From: Pseudoruegeria sp. HB172150
GTDB taxonomy: Bacteria; Pseudomonadota; Alphaproteobacteria; Rhodobacterales; Rhodobacteraceae
Length of the DNA: 64,000 bases
NCBI RefSeq assembly: GCF_013184805.1
Contig: NZ_JAATNG010000001.1
Location: 2,170,001 to 2,234,000, forward strand
Direction of reading: 5' to 3'
The position numbers and the translations under genes are program-made. The notes under the pieces are model-generated. The model was not told the origin of the DNA. It saw nothing but the letters and a program-made list of their open reading frames with translations, and did no database searches. Positions 56,858-64,000 of the stretch are shown piece after piece. How positions within the stretch are numbered: position 1 is the first letter of the stretch; each line of letters starts with the position of its first letter.

Positions 56858-57343
56858 CTACTCCGCCGCGATTGGCGTAACCTCCTGTCCCGATGCGGCA
56901 AGGATCGCCTTGACGATATTGTGGTAGCCGGTGCAGCGGCAGATGTTGCCTTCGAGGTAGTCGCGGATCTCGGCTTCGCTGGGCTTGGGGTTGTCCTTCA
57001 GCAGGGCCGCGGCGGACATCACCATGCCGGGCGTGCAAAAGCCGCACTGCAGGCCGTGATGGTCCTGGAACGCCTGCTGGATCACCGAGAGCGAACCGTC
57101 GGCATTGGCCATGCCCTCGATCGTCTTGACCTCGGCGCCATCGGCTTCGGCCGCGAACATGGTGCAGGATTTGACGGCCTCGCCGTCGACGTGAACCACG
57201 CAAGCGCCGCATTGCGAGGTGTCACAGCCGACATGGGTGCCGGTCAGACCAAGCGTCTCTCGCAGGAACTGAACTAGGAGCGTGCGGCCTTCAGCCTCTC
57301 CCGAAACCGGTTTTCCGTTTACCGTCATGGACACTGTCGGCAT
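56858..57343 (-). CDS. Molybdenum hydroxylase [2Fe-2S] subunit (CoxS type)
   Basis: A 161-residue subunit with two [2Fe-2S] clusters: plant-type ligands in [16 protein letters not shown] with a later cysteine (KSCTMF), and the helical domain CGFCTPGMV with GNICRCTGY. The N terminus [17 protein letters not shown] is typical. First gene of the operon, so its 185-base upstream region facing the MFS gene should contain the promoter. It transfers electrons from molybdenum to FAD. Confidence 0.95.
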   Translation of the reverse strand: MPTVSMTVNGKPVSGEAEGRTLLVQFLRETLGLTGTHVGCDTSQCGACVVHVDGEAVKSCTMFAAEADGAEVKTIEGMANADGSLSVIQQAFQDHHGLQCGFCTPGMVMSAAALLKDNPKPSEAEIRDYLEGNICRCTGYHNIVKAILAASGQEVTPIAAE

Positions 57344-57528
57344 TGCGTACCTCCCTAGGATATTCGGTTTGGTGCAATCCTAATCACGCGGCGCAACGAT
57401 TGGGAACACCCTTATGATGATGCAGGAAAATTTCCGCACTGCGGCGTGAAACGGGCGGTTCCGGCACTGGCATCCGCCGCGTGCTGCGCTATTGATCGGG
57501 AAAACGGAAGACACCCGGGACAGTCATC

Positions 57529-58806
57529 ATGCGTCAGATTCTGCCGATCTCCGCCCTATTGCTGGGCTCGGCCTTTCTGCTTTTCGCGGGCGGGATCAAC
57601 GGACTGATTCTGCCGGTGCGCGGCTCGGCGGAAGGGTTCTCGAGTTTTGCGCTGGGTCTGCTGGGGACCGGATGGGCCATCGGCTATGTCTCGGGCTGCC
57701 TTGTGACGCCGCGGCTGGTGAGCCGTGTCGGGCATATCCGGTCCTTTGGCGTGATGTCCTCGCTGGCGGCGATTGCGATCCTGGCCTCGCTGCTGCTGCT
57801 GACGCCCGTCGCCTGGGTGCCATTGCGGGCGCTGTCCGGGTTCTGCTTTGCCGGCGCCGCGATGATCGTGGAAAGCTGGCTGAGCGAACGCGCGGCGCCG
57901 AAGGACCGGGGCAAGGTGTTCGGGCTTTACACGATGGTGAACCTGGTCAGTTCCACCGCCGGGCAGCTGGTGCTGACGCTGGGCGACACGACGGGGTATC
58001 TCTATTTCGTCGCCGGCGCGATGTTTTATTGCCTGGCGCTGGTGCCCACGGCGATCTCGTCGAGCGCGACGCCGAAGCCGCTGGTCAACGTGAAGATCGA
58101 TATTCCGAGCCTGTGGCGGAACTCTCCCATCGCTGTGGGTGGCGTGTTCCTGACCGGGATCTCGAACAGCGCCTTCGGAACGCTGGGTCCGGTCTATGCG
58201 GAACGGATCGGGCTGCCGCTGACGGCGGTCGCGCTGTTCGCGTCGCTGCCGGTGCTGGCGGGGGCGGTGGCGCAGGTGCCGGTGGGGTTCCTGTCGGACC
58301 GGATGGACCGGCGCAAGGTGCTGGTGGGGATCGCCGCGGTGGCAACGCTGGCGGACCTCGCGTTCATCCTGCTTCAGCCGGAGGCGCAATGGATCAACAT
58401 CGCACTGGCGGCGAGTTTCGGGGCTGCGATCTTTTCGATGTACCCTGTCATCCTGGCGCATGCGAACGATCACGCAGCCGAGGGTACGGCGATTCAGGTG
58501 TCTGGCGGGCTGCTGATGGTGTTCGGGATGGGGTCGATCCTTGGGCCGCTGGCGGCAGGTATCGGAATGACGAAGATCGGGATTTCGGGTCTCTTCATCA
58601 CCTCGATCATAGCGCATATCCTGCTGATCTCCTTCGCGATCCTGCGGATCTCGCGGCGGGCGGCGGTGGCGACGGAAGACAAGGGCAGCTTCACCGCCTC
58701 GCCCATGGCACGGAATGCGACGCCGGAGACAGCGGCGCTGGCCGCGACGGAGGAAGAGCTGATCGAGGAGCTGGAAGCGGAGCGGCTTGCAACCGCTGAT
58801 CACTAA
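57529..58806 (+). CDS. MFS transporter, YcaD-like
   Basis: A 425-residue major facilitator with twelve hydrophobic helices. The loop 2-3 signature is around SGCLVTPRLVSRVGHIRSFG and the second-half copy GFLSDRMDRRKVLVGIAA. FCFAGAAMIVESWLSERAAP and FSMYPVILAHANDHA are typical of the YcaD/UMF2-like branch, whose substrates are unknown. A long acidic C-terminal tail (ALAATEEELIEELEAERL) is cytosolic. It is divergent from the cox-type operon; whether it carries a substrate or product of that enzyme is open. Confidence 0.9.
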   Translation: MRQILPISALLLGSAFLLFAGGINGLILPVRGSAEGFSSFALGLLGTGWAIGYVSGCLVTPRLVSRVGHIRSFGVMSSLAAIAILASLLLLTPVAWVPLRALSGFCFAGAAMIVESWLSERAAPKDRGKVFGLYTMVNLVSSTAGQLVLTLGDTTGYLYFVAGAMFYCLALVPTAISSSATPKPLVNVKIDIPSLWRNSPIAVGGVFLTGISNSAFGTLGPVYAERIGLPLTAVALFASLPVLAGAVAQVPVGFLSDRMDRRKVLVGIAAVATLADLAFILLQPEAQWINIALAASFGAAIFSMYPVILAHANDHAAEGTAIQVSGGLLMVFGMGSILGPLAAGIGMTKIGISGLFITSIIAHILLISFAILRISRRAAVATEDKGSFTASPMARNATPETAALAATEEELIEELEAERLATADH

Positions 58807-58944
58807 GAACGTGATTTCGGCGCAACCCCGCCTATCTAGTCAAAAAAAGCGGGAACCGGCCTATCAGTGGTGGCCTATGGCAGCCAGTACGATTACCGTT
58901 TGAACAAAGTCCGCAGTGGGTATGTGCGGGGAAAGGGGGATGGT

Positions 58945-60753
58945 TTGCGTTTCGGGCTAGCCGCGGTTTTCGGTCAGCGGGTTCTCCCTTTTGCAGCGGC
59001 TCTGTTGATGACCTCCGGTGTCGCCAGTGCACTTGATGAGGTGCAGTTCGGTCTGGTCGGCAATAACAAGGACCTGCGCAGCACGCTGAGCGACGCGTCT
59101 CTGGTGGTCGATGCGCGCCGAAGCGGGCAGACCGCGACCTCCGAGATTTTTGCTGCCGCTTTGTCGGATTACGCGCGGCTGCTGGATGCGCTTTATGCCG
59201 AGGGCTATTACGGCGGTGTCATCAGCATCAAGGTCGACGGTCGGGAAGCGGCGGATATCCCTCTTCTGCGAACCCCGGCGAGCATTTCCACCGTCCGTAT
59301 CGTCGTAGATCCCGGGCCGCGTTTCCGGTTCGGCGATGCGCGCGTGGGGCCATTGGCGCAGGGAACGGAACTGCCGGAAGGGTTCCGTAGTGGCGAGCCG
59401 GCACTGGCGCCGCTGGTTCAGAGCTCAACACAGACAGCGGGAGATGCGTGGCGCTCGGCCGGCTATGCCAAGGTGGACGTCGCGGGCGAAAGGATCACGG
59501 CGGACCACAGGACCTCGACGCTGGACGCGGTGGTCGGACTGGAACCTGGACCGGTGGTCTATTTCGGCAAGCTGGTACAGCGGACGGAAAGCCGGGTGCG
59601 GGCGTCGGCGATCAAGCGAATCGCCGGACTGCCCGAGGGCGAGAAGTTTTCGCCGGAAGTTGCGGAGCGGGTGGCCGAGCGGTTGCGGCGGACCGGGGCG
59701 TTTGCCTCGGTCACTCTGCGCGAGGCCGAAGAACTGGGCCCCGGCAACAGCATGGACATGTACCTGAACGTGGTGGACGCCAAGCGGCGGCGGCTGGGCG
59801 TGGGGGCTGAATTCTCCTCACTCGAAGGTCTGACGCTTACCAGTTTCTGGCTGCACCGGAACATATTCGGCGGTGCGGAGCGTCTGCGGTTTGACGCAGA
59901 GATCTCGAATCTCGGCGGCTCGTACGGGACCGACTATTTCCTGGGCGGGCGGCTGGATGTGCCAGCCGTGATCGGCGCCGAAACCAATGCCTTCGTCTAT
60001 GGCGAGATCGAGCACCTGGACGAGCCCACCTATCTCTCGAACCGTGTCGAGTTCGGCGTGGGCCTCGCACGGCGCTTCGGCGACCGGATCGAGACAGAGA
60101 TTGCTCTGGCCTATACTTATTCGGAGACAGAGGACGATCTGGGCGATCGCACCTTCTCGTACCTCAGTCTGCCGATGAAGGCGTCCTACGACACACGAGA
60201 CAACGCTCTGGACGCAACCGAGGGCTTCTATGTGCAGATCGAGCCGACTCCGTTCTTCGGCCTGTCCGACGACAGCGGATCGGGGCTGAAGACCTATGCC
60301 GACGCGCGGGCCTATTACGGTTTTGGCGAAGACAACCGTGTCGTGCTGGCCGGGCGGCTGCAGTTCGGTTCGATCACAGGCGCCGAAATCAGCGAGATCC
60401 ATCCCGATTACCTGTTCTTTTCCGGCGGCTCCGGAACGGTACGTGGCCAGCCTTACCAGTCGCTGACCGTCACCACGAACGGTGTCGAGTCGGGCGGACG
60501 GAGCTTTCTGGGCCTGTCCGCGGAAGTGCGGACGCGGATCACCGACAATATCGGCGCGGTGGTGTTTGCGGATGCCGGTTATATCGGGGCAGAGGATTTC
60601 TATGACGGGTCGGGCGAATGGCATTCCGGTGCCGGGCTTGGCGTGCGCTACCTGGCCGGGTTCGGACCGATACGCCTGGACGTCGCGTTTCCGGTCGACG
60701 GCGACACCGGCGAGGGCGTACAGGTCTATGTCGGGATCGGGCAGGCGTTCTGA
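58945..60753 (+). CDS. tamA: Outer-membrane translocation module protein TamA
   Basis: TamA is an Omp85-family outer-membrane barrel that works with TamB in envelope assembly. The frame is open from a GTG at 58867, but a TTG at 58945 with AAGGGGGA before it gives a cleaner signal peptide (AAVFGQRVLPFAAALLMTSG). POTRA domains occupy about residues 25-250 (VRIVVDPGPRFRFGDARVGP), and the beta-barrel the rest, with the Omp85 motif FFSGGSGTVRGQPYQSL and the final strand VQVYVGIGQAF. Its stop overlaps the tamB start (TGATG). Confidence 0.92.
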   Translation: MRFGLAAVFGQRVLPFAAALLMTSGVASALDEVQFGLVGNNKDLRSTLSDASLVVDARRSGQTATSEIFAAALSDYARLLDALYAEGYYGGVISIKVDGREAADIPLLRTPASISTVRIVVDPGPRFRFGDARVGPLAQGTELPEGFRSGEPALAPLVQSSTQTAGDAWRSAGYAKVDVAGERITADHRTSTLDAVVGLEPGPVVYFGKLVQRTESRVRASAIKRIAGLPEGEKFSPEVAERVAERLRRTGAFASVTLREAEELGPGNSMDMYLNVVDAKRRRLGVGAEFSSLEGLTLTSFWLHRNIFGGAERLRFDAEISNLGGSYGTDYFLGGRLDVPAVIGAETNAFVYGEIEHLDEPTYLSNRVEFGVGLARRFGDRIETEIALAYTYSETEDDLGDRTFSYLSLPMKASYDTRDNALDATEGFYVQIEPTPFFGLSDDSGSGLKTYADARAYYGFGEDNRVVLAGRLQFGSITGAEISEIHPDYLFFSGGSGTVRGQPYQSLTVTTNGVESGGRSFLGLSAEVRTRITDNIGAVVFADAGYIGAEDFYDGSGEWHSGAGLGVRYLAGFGPIRLDVAFPVDGDTGEGVQVYVGIGQAF

Positions 60754-63700
60754 TGCGGTTTCTCACTTTTCTGTTGCTGATCGTCACCCTGCCCTTCGCC
60801 GCACTCGCGCAGTCCTCGGAAGAGGAGGAGCGCGACCGTGGCCTGCTTCAGAGACTGATCGAGGACAATCTTTCCAGTGCTGGCCGCGAGGTTCAGATCG
60901 AGGGGTTCCGCGGAGCGCTTTCTTCTTCGGCTTCGCTGGACCGGATGACCATCGCAGACAGCGAGGGCGTCTGGCTGACGCTGGAGAATGCGACGCTGAA
61001 CTGGCAGCGGACGGCACTGCTGCGCGGGCGGCTGCAGGTTCAGGAGCTTTCCGCCGAGCGTCTGGTGATCGCGCGGGCGCCGGTGACAGAGGAAGAAGCG
61101 CCCACCGCGGAAGCACCGGGGTTCAGCTTTGCCTTGCCCGACCTGCCGGTCGCGGTGAACATCGACCAGTTCAACATCGACCGGGTCGAGCTGGGTGCGC
61201 CGATCCTGGGCGAGGAACTGGCGCTGAACGTGACCGGGTCCGCCAACCTGACCTCCGGCGAGGGCGTGGCCGACCTGTCGATCACGCGGCTGGACGGGCC
61301 CGAGGGCGAGATCGGGATATCCGCCAGCTATTCCAATACCACCGGCGAGCTGGTGCTGGACCTGAACTTCAACGAAGGACCGGGCGGTATCGCTGCCGGG
61401 CTGATCGGTATGCCGGGCGATCCGGCGGTGCAGCTGATCGTCTCGGGTGACGGCACGCTGGACGATTTCGCCGCTGAGATCGAGCTGGCGACCGATGGCG
61501 TCGAGCGTCTGGGCGGGACCGTGAGCTTTGCTTCGGTCGAACCGGAACAGGCGCCGGCCGAGGGCGAGCCCCCTGCCCCGACGGCGAAACGGTTCAGCGC
61601 GCAGCTGTCCGGCGACATCACGCCGCTAATGGAGTCCGATTACATCGCGTTCTTCGGCGACGACATTTCGCTGAACATCTCCGGGGTGCGCCAGACGGAC
61701 GGCAGCATAGATCTGGACCGGCTTGCGCTGCAGGCCCGGTCGATTGCGCTGGACGGCACCGTATCCGTGTCGGCGGAAGGCTGGCCGGAGCAGGTCGACA
61801 TCACCGGACGCGTCGTTTCCCCCGAAGGCGGTGAGGTCCTGCTGGGTCTGCCCGGCGCGCAGACATGGATGCGCGAGGCGGATCTGTCGGTGCAATACGA
61901 TCAGGCGGCGGGCGACAACTGGACGGCAAGTTTCGAGGTGCTGGGTCTTCGTCGGCTGGACATGGCGACGGAGCGCGTGGCGCTGACCGGAAACGGCACG
62001 CTGAGCCATGGCGACGGCGTTGCCATCGGTCAGGTGGGCGGCGCCTTTGACCTGGAAGTGACGCCGGTCCAGCACACGGATCCGGGACTGGCCGAGGCGC
62101 TTGCCGAGGGAATAACCGGCGGGCTGGAGTTTTCGTATGCCGAAGGCGAGGCACTGACCTTCCCGGGCTTCGACCTGACAATCGGCGATGCGCGGCTGGC
62201 CGGTCGTGCCGAGGTCGGCGGCCTGAGCGACGGCGGCAACGTGCGCGTCGATGCCGATGTCTCGGTGACGGCGAGCGACATCGCCCGGTTCTCGACACTT
62301 GCGGGGCGCGATCTGGGCGGCTCGGCGGAACTGTCGGTGAGCGGCTGGGTCGAACCGCTGGGCGGAGCGTTCGACCTGAGCTTCGATGGTACGACGCAGG
62401 ACCTGGCGCTGGATGTCGAACAGCTTGACCCGCTGATCACCGGCGAAGGCACACTGTCGGCCAACGTGGCGCGGGGCGCGGAAGGCGTGCAGCTCGACAA
62501 TCTGGCGATCGTGACCGACGCGACGAACCTGAGCGCCAGCGGCACGCTGGCGACGGGTGCGGGCAGCGGGCGCATTTCGCTGACCGTAGCCGACGCTGCT
62601 CTGGCCGTGCCGGGGCTGGACGGGCCCGCATCGCTTAACGGCGCGTTCGCGCTGGAGGGAGATGACTGGGATCTCGATATCGCCGTCGAGGGACCGGGCG
62701 GGCTGAACGCCGACATGGACGGAACGGTCACGCTAACGGATGGCACGCCAAGGGCGTTCACCGGGGTGCTGGATCTGGCTGTGGATGCGCTTGAGCCCTA
62801 TTCGGAGCTTGCCGGGCGCAGGCTGGGCGGCGCCGCCGACCTGTCGATCCGGGGGAGCGGCGATCTGGAACAGCTGACCGGTCGCACGGAGGTCAGCGGA
62901 ACGACCAGCGATCTGATCGTCGATGTCGAGATCGCCGATGCAATCCTGGCCGGTGACGGGACTTTGGATGTTGCCGTCACGCGCGAAGCGGACGGATCAA
63001 TCATCATCGAGCGCGGACGGGCGCAGACGCCGCAACTGCGCGCAGATGTCAGCGGAAGCTACACGCCCGAATCGAGCGATCTGCGGTTCGACGTGGCGAT
63101 GTCGAATATGGGGCTGGTTCTGCCCAGCCTTACCGGACCGGTGTCGGCACGGGGGACGGCCCAGGCGACCGGCGACGACTGGACCGTCGATACCGTTCTG
63201 ACCGGTCCCGGCGAACTTGATGCGACCTTGTCGGGCAACGTGTCGCTACCCGATTGGAAGCCCACTGATTTTTCCGGCGATCTGGATATCGCCGTCGCGT
63301 CTCTGGCCCCCTATTCCGAGCTGGCGGGCCGCACGCTGGGTGGCGGCGCGGATCTGTCGATTCGTGCCAGCGGCAACGTGCCAGATCTCACTGGGCGCGC
63401 GGAAGTGAGCGGAACGACCAGCGATCTGATCGTCGATGTCGAGATTGCCGATGCCCTGTTGGCGGGGGACGGAACTTTGGACATCTCAGTCGCGCGCGCG
63501 GCGGACGGGTCGATAACTGTCGATCGCGGGCGGGCTGAGACGCCACAGCTGCGCGCCGATGTCAGCGGCAGCTATACGCCAGAGGCCAGCGATCTGACAT
63601 TTGACGTGGCAATGTCGGATCTTGGGCTGGTGGCACCCAATCTCAACGGGCCGGTCACGGCACGCGGGACCGCGCAGGCGACGGGAGACGACTGGACCGT

Positions 63701-64000
63701 CGACACATCGCTGACCGGACCGGGAGAGCTGGATGCGACGCTGTCGGGCACGGTGTCGCTGCCGGACTGGAAGCCGACAGACTTTTCGGCGGATCTGGAT
63801 TTCGCAGTCGCGTCGCTTGACCCCTATTCCGGCCTTGCGGGCCGGACGCTGGGTGGCGGGGCGGACCTGTCGATCACCGCAAGCGGCAACGCCTCTACCC
63901 TGACCGGAAGCGCCGAGGTCAGCGGCACCGCACGCAGCTTGAGCATCGGCATCCCGGATGTGGACGCCCTGTTGCGCGGCGACAGCACGGTGGACATCGC
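60753..64000 (+). CDS. tamB: Translocation module protein TamB (3' end outside window)
   Basis: A very large protein, at least 1082 residues here, running off the right edge. Residues 1-19 are a signal or anchor (FLTFLLLIVTLPFAALAQ). The rest is built of repeating amphipathic strands of AsmA/TamB style (SLDRMTIADSEGVWLTLENA, LNWQRTALLRGRLQVQELSA), which form a lipid-carrying groove across the periplasm. Overlap with tamA confirms identity. The C-terminal DUF490 domain is not in the window. From residue 673 on, the protein contains 171-residue tandem units with high identity, not a usual feature of TamB. Confidence 0.9.
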   Translation, partial: MRFLTFLLLIVTLPFAALAQSSEEEERDRGLLQRLIEDNLSSAGREVQIEGFRGALSSSASLDRMTIADSEGVWLTLENATLNWQRTALLRGRLQVQELSAERLVIARAPVTEEEAPTAEAPGFSFALPDLPVAVNIDQFNIDRVELGAPILGEELALNVTGSANLTSGEGVADLSITRLDGPEGEIGISASYSNTTGELVLDLNFNEGPGGIAAGLIGMPGDPAVQLIVSGDGTLDDFAAEIELATDGVERLGGTVSFASVEPEQAPAEGEPPAPTAKRFSAQLSGDITPLMESDYIAFFGDDISLNISGVRQTDGSIDLDRLALQARSIALDGTVSVSAEGWPEQVDITGRVVSPEGGEVLLGLPGAQTWMREADLSVQYDQAAGDNWTASFEVLGLRRLDMATERVALTGNGTLSHGDGVAIGQVGGAFDLEVTPVQHTDPGLAEALAEGITGGLEFSYAEGEALTFPGFDLTIGDARLAGRAEVGGLSDGGNVRVDADVSVTASDIARFSTLAGRDLGGSAELSVSGWVEPLGGAFDLSFDGTTQDLALDVEQLDPLITGEGTLSANVARGAEGVQLDNLAIVTDATNLSASGTLATGAGSGRISLTVADAALAVPGLDGPASLNGAFALEGDDWDLDIAVEGPGGLNADMDGTVTLTDGTPRAFTGVLDLAVDALEPYSELAGRRLGGAADLSIRGSGDLEQLTGRTEVSGTTSDLIVDVEIADAILAGDGTLDVAVTREADGSIIIERGRAQTPQLRADVSGSYTPESSDLRFDVAMSNMGLVLPSLTGPVSARGTAQATGDDWTVDTVLTGPGELDATLSGNVSLPDWKPTDFSGDLDIAVASLAPYSELAGRTLGGGADLSIRASGNVPDLTGRAEVSGTTSDLIVDVEIADALLAGDGTLDISVARAADGSITVDRGRAETPQLRADVSGSYTPEASDLTFDVAMSDLGLVAPNLNGPVTARGTAQATGDDWTVDTSLTGPGELDATLSGTVSLPDWKPTDFSADLDFAVASLDPYSGLAGRTLGGGADLSITASGNASTLTGSAEVSGTARSLSIGIPDVDALLRGDSTVDI
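62769..64000 (+). repeat. 513-bp tandem repeats within tamB
   Basis: Units start at 62769, 63282 and 63795, exactly 513 bp apart; the third is cut by the window end. Each begins with a LDxAVxxLxPYSxLAGRxLGG segment and contains AEVSGTTSDLIVDVEIADA, TPQLRADVSGSYTPE and GPGELDATLSG. A more diverged unit lies before the first (its LGG box is at 62313, 510 bases earlier). Confidence 0.9.

Overview
The window is a high-GC alphaproteobacterial chromosome segment, almost certainly from a Rhodobacteraceae (Roseobacter-type) bacterium. The evidence is the gene content and order: a fused indolepyruvate:ferredoxin oxidoreductase beside an LsrB/VtlR-type LysR regulator, a cysG-DUF2849-cysI-cysH-DUF934-fpr assimilatory sulfur cluster, tkt-(47 aa protein)-gap, bolA next to a CGFS glutaredoxin, dctPQM with dctBD, a cox-type molybdenum hydroxylase operon, and DUF1127, DUF2892 and DUF1328 mini-proteins. 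No rRNA, tRNA, CRISPR array, prophage or intact insertion sequence was seen.

Layout. 1-5.4 kb: a partial acyltransferase, the 1138-residue Ior enzyme, the divergent VtlR/LsrB regulator and, just 3' of it, a strong candidate AbcR-like small RNA. 5.7-10.2 kb: a PRC-barrel-like secreted protein, purL, a cysteine-rich protein, bolA, a small membrane protein and grxD. 10.4-13.1 kb: an RTX-like protein with unusually long repeat spacing, then zapA and its coiled-coil partner on the other strand. 13.3-17.1 kb: tkt, a mini-protein, gap and a DUF1127 gene. 17.2-23.1 kb: marR/VOC pair, coaD, a CBS protein, a LysR regulator divergent from mmsA, and two proteins of unknown function. 23.6-27.9 kb: ybdK-type ligase, alpha/beta hydrolase, isobutyryl-CoA-type dehydrogenase, Crp/Fnr regulator and a DUF2892 protein. 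27.9-36.4 kb: C4-dicarboxylate TRAP transporter dctPQM, a LysR regulator, three mini-proteins, and dctD/dctB. 36.5-38.3 kb: P450 overlapping a trypsin-like protease. 38.3-44.3 kb: Lrp regulator and sulfite-assimilation operon. 44.3-52 kb: a patchier accessory stretch (L,D-transpeptidase lipoprotein, a PreA-like enzyme without its iron-sulfur domain, beta-helix protein, YcaQ glycosylase, two acidic membrane proteins). 52-53.2 kb: infC (AUC start) and DUF938. 53.5-57.3 kb: coxSLM-type operon. 57.5-64 kb: an MFS transporter, then tamA and tamB (tamB cut by the window end).

How the genes work together. Ior and the VtlR/LsrB regulator share an intergenic region with inverted repeats. The same 16-bp pattern lies upstream of the predicted sRNA and upstream of the DUF1127 gene, which matches the known VtlR regulon type (AbcR sRNAs and DUF1127 mini-proteins). 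DctB/DctD probably control dctPQM, but this DctD has lost the sigma-54 contact loop, so it probably acts on ordinary promoters. CysG makes siroheme for CysI, which takes electrons through ferredoxin/Fpr, while CysH supplies sulfite. MmsA and the acyl-CoA dehydrogenase fit valine breakdown. TamA and TamB form the outer-membrane translocation module.

The most interesting observations are the AbcR-like sRNA with its shared promoter box, the DctD without GAFTGA and with an altered Walker A, the CysH-DUF934 fusion, the 171-residue tandem repeats in TamB, a dispersed 75-bp repeat with 10-bp inverted ends, and the long-period RTX protein. All calls rest on reading the sequence; no database search was run.
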